From NCBI GenBank assembly GCA_944389275.1, contig CALXLT010000034.1:1-45172 (forward strand): 45,172 bases of DNA, given 5' to 3'. Numbering within the stretch: the first letter of the stretch is position 1; the number at the start of each line of letters is the position of its first letter. This document shows, piece by piece, positions 44,110-45,172 of the stretch. Position numbers and translations under genes: made by a program. The notes under the pieces are model-generated. The model made no database searches and was not told the origin of the DNA. It saw nothing but the letters and a program-made list of their open reading frames with translations. This DNA is from an uncultured Spirochaetaceae bacterium (lineage in GTDB: Bacteria > Spirochaetota > Spirochaetia > Sphaerochaetales > Sphaerochaetaceae).

Positions 44110-45171
44110 ATGGAAGGCAAGATGAAGGGAGTGACGCTCCCCGGAGGTGACAGGGTAGAGTTCAGGGAATACGATATCCCGAAGCCGGGATACGGGCAGG
44201 TGCTTGTGCGCATGAAGTGCTCGACGATCTGCGGCAGCGATATCAGGTGCATATACCATGAGCATGTAGGAGAGGGGCCGGAGGGCTACCAGGGAGTGAT
44301 AGCGGGCCATGAGCCATGCGGGCAGATCGTGGAGGAAGGCCCGGGGCTGAAGAGGTTCAGGAAGGGCGACCGCGTGATCATCTACCACATCAGCGGCTGC
44401 GGCGTGTGCCATGAGTGCCGCCAGGGGTACATGATAAGCTGCACGAGCCCGAAGAGGGCGGCGTATGGCTGGCAGAGGGACGGGGGAATGGCGGAGTACA
44501 TCCTCGCGGACGAGAAGGACCTGGTGGCGCTTCCTGACGAGCTGTCATATGCGGATGGCGCGCAGGTGGCCTGCGGCTTCGGTACTGTATATGAAGGCAT
44601 CGAGAAGGTCGGCGTGAGCGGAAACGATGCAGTCCTCGTTGTAGGCCTTGGCCCAGTTGGACTTGCATGTCTGATGCTGTGCAAGGCGATGGGAGCGGAC
44701 AAGCTCATAGGCATAGACACGAACGAGGGCAGGCTGAAGATAGCGAAGGATCTCGGGCTTGCAGACTACGTGTTCCTGTCTGACAGCCATGCGGTCGAGA
44801 ACGTTCTGTCAGTGACGGGCGGCGAGGGGTGCGAGAGGACATTCGACTGCTCTGCATCCAATCCTGGCCGTGTCACTGCTATAAAGGCCGCGAGGAGATG
44901 GGGAAGGATCTGCTTCATAGGCGAGGGGCATGACGTGGCGTTCGAGCCGAGCCCGGACCTGCTGCATCCTCAGAAGACGATATACGGCAGCTGGGTGACG
45001 AGCATCTGGAAGATGGAGGATCTGGTTGAGAGGCTGGTCAGGTGGAACCTGCACCCGGACGTGCTGATCACGCACCGCTTCCCGCTTGATAAGGCGGATG
45101 AGGCGTATGCGCTGATGGCCAGCGGCAAGTGCGGCAAGGTGGCTGTGTGCCAGGATGAAGAGCTGAAATGA
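44110..45171 (+). CDS. Zinc-type alcohol dehydrogenase (medium-chain family)
   Basis: This 353-residue protein has the catalytic zinc Cys in TICGSDI and His in GHEPCG, a structural zinc lobe CGVCHECRQGYMISC, and the Rossmann motif VVGLGPVGLACLML, followed by GIDTNEGR, whose Asp favours NAD. The family includes sorbitol, threonine and cyclitol dehydrogenases. It starts 15 bases after the FAD oxidoreductase gene, with AAAGGAGAGAAGAG upstream, in the same operon. It is visibly richer in G/C-ending codons than the genes before it, which may mark a separate origin. The stop is complete just before the window edge. Confidence 0.92.
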   Translation: MEGKMKGVTLPGGDRVEFREYDIPKPGYGQVLVRMKCSTICGSDIRCIYHEHVGEGPEGYQGVIAGHEPCGQIVEEGPGLKRFRKGDRVIIYHISGCGVCHECRQGYMISCTSPKRAAYGWQRDGGMAEYILADEKDLVALPDELSYADGAQVACGFGTVYEGIEKVGVSGNDAVLVVGLGPVGLACLMLCKAMGADKLIGIDTNEGRLKIAKDLGLADYVFLSDSHAVENVLSVTGGEGCERTFDCSASNPGRVTAIKAARRWGRICFIGEGHDVAFEPSPDLLHPQKTIYGSWVTSIWKMEDLVERLVRWNLHPDVLITHRFPLDKADEAYALMASGKCGKVAVCQDEELK

Positions 45172-45172
45172 A

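Overview
The window is a gene-dense chromosomal stretch of moderate GC content (about half, judged by eye) from an anaerobic, fermentative bacterium. Several traits point to a spirochaete of the Sphaerochaetaceae type. Periplasmic binding proteins have signal peptides ending in FAGGSSE- or FAQASGEKG-like sequences, one lipoprotein has a relaxed LVSSC lipobox, and AdhE, rubredoxin-type iron proteins and a Gx-transporter/NusG-II pair are present. That assignment is an inference. No rRNA, tRNA, CRISPR array, phage or insertion sequence was seen.

Layout. 1-5.1 kb: a small DUF7662 protein, a MarR-MATE drug efflux operon, a DUF4143-type AAA ATPase, and two iron proteins built from ferredoxin and rubredoxin modules. 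5.1-8.2 kb: a repeat-bearing spacer, then glycogen synthesis genes glgA-glgC. 8.3-11.6 kb: a minus-strand run of TPR protein, tsaE, tsaB and trxB. 11.8-15.2 kb: a metallo-beta-lactamase-fold hydrolase, a Fic-fold protein without the Fic motif, and an N-acyl-D-amino-acid deacylase. The deacylase meets, tail to tail with no spacer, a polar amino acid ABC transporter (15.2-17.4 kb). A YihX-like HAD phosphatase follows.

18.2-27.7 kb is the centrepiece: a complete ilvN-ilvC-leuA-leuC-leuD-leuB-ilvD-ilvB operon. It is preceded by a 19-residue leader peptide, 9 residues of which are Ile, Leu or Val, and by mutually exclusive antiterminator and terminator hairpins. This is classical branched-chain amino acid attenuation, readable directly in the sequence.

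27.8-29.7 kb: a predicted outer-membrane barrel overlapping a metallophosphoesterase lipoprotein. 29.9-34 kb: adhE, a Gx-transporter protein with an EcfT-like C-terminal half, and a NusG-II protein. 34.1-37.5 kb: an OmpR-type two-component pair, a YfcE-like phosphodiesterase overlapping it tail to tail, and a Nudix hydrolase closed by a strong terminator.

37.6-45.2 kb: a LacI regulator with a GTTTAC-AA-GTAAAC operator at its own promoter, then a sugar-type ABC importer (binding protein and two permeases, no ATPase), a 787-residue FAD-dependent oxidoreductase with a C-terminal beta-sandwich region, and a zinc-type alcohol dehydrogenase. This looks like an uncharacterised import-and-oxidise pathway for a carbohydrate or polyol. 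It is the best candidate here for an undescribed system. A second theme is that several genes lack a Shine-Dalgarno sequence but carry a -10-like box 6-9 bases before the start codon, suggesting leaderless transcripts.
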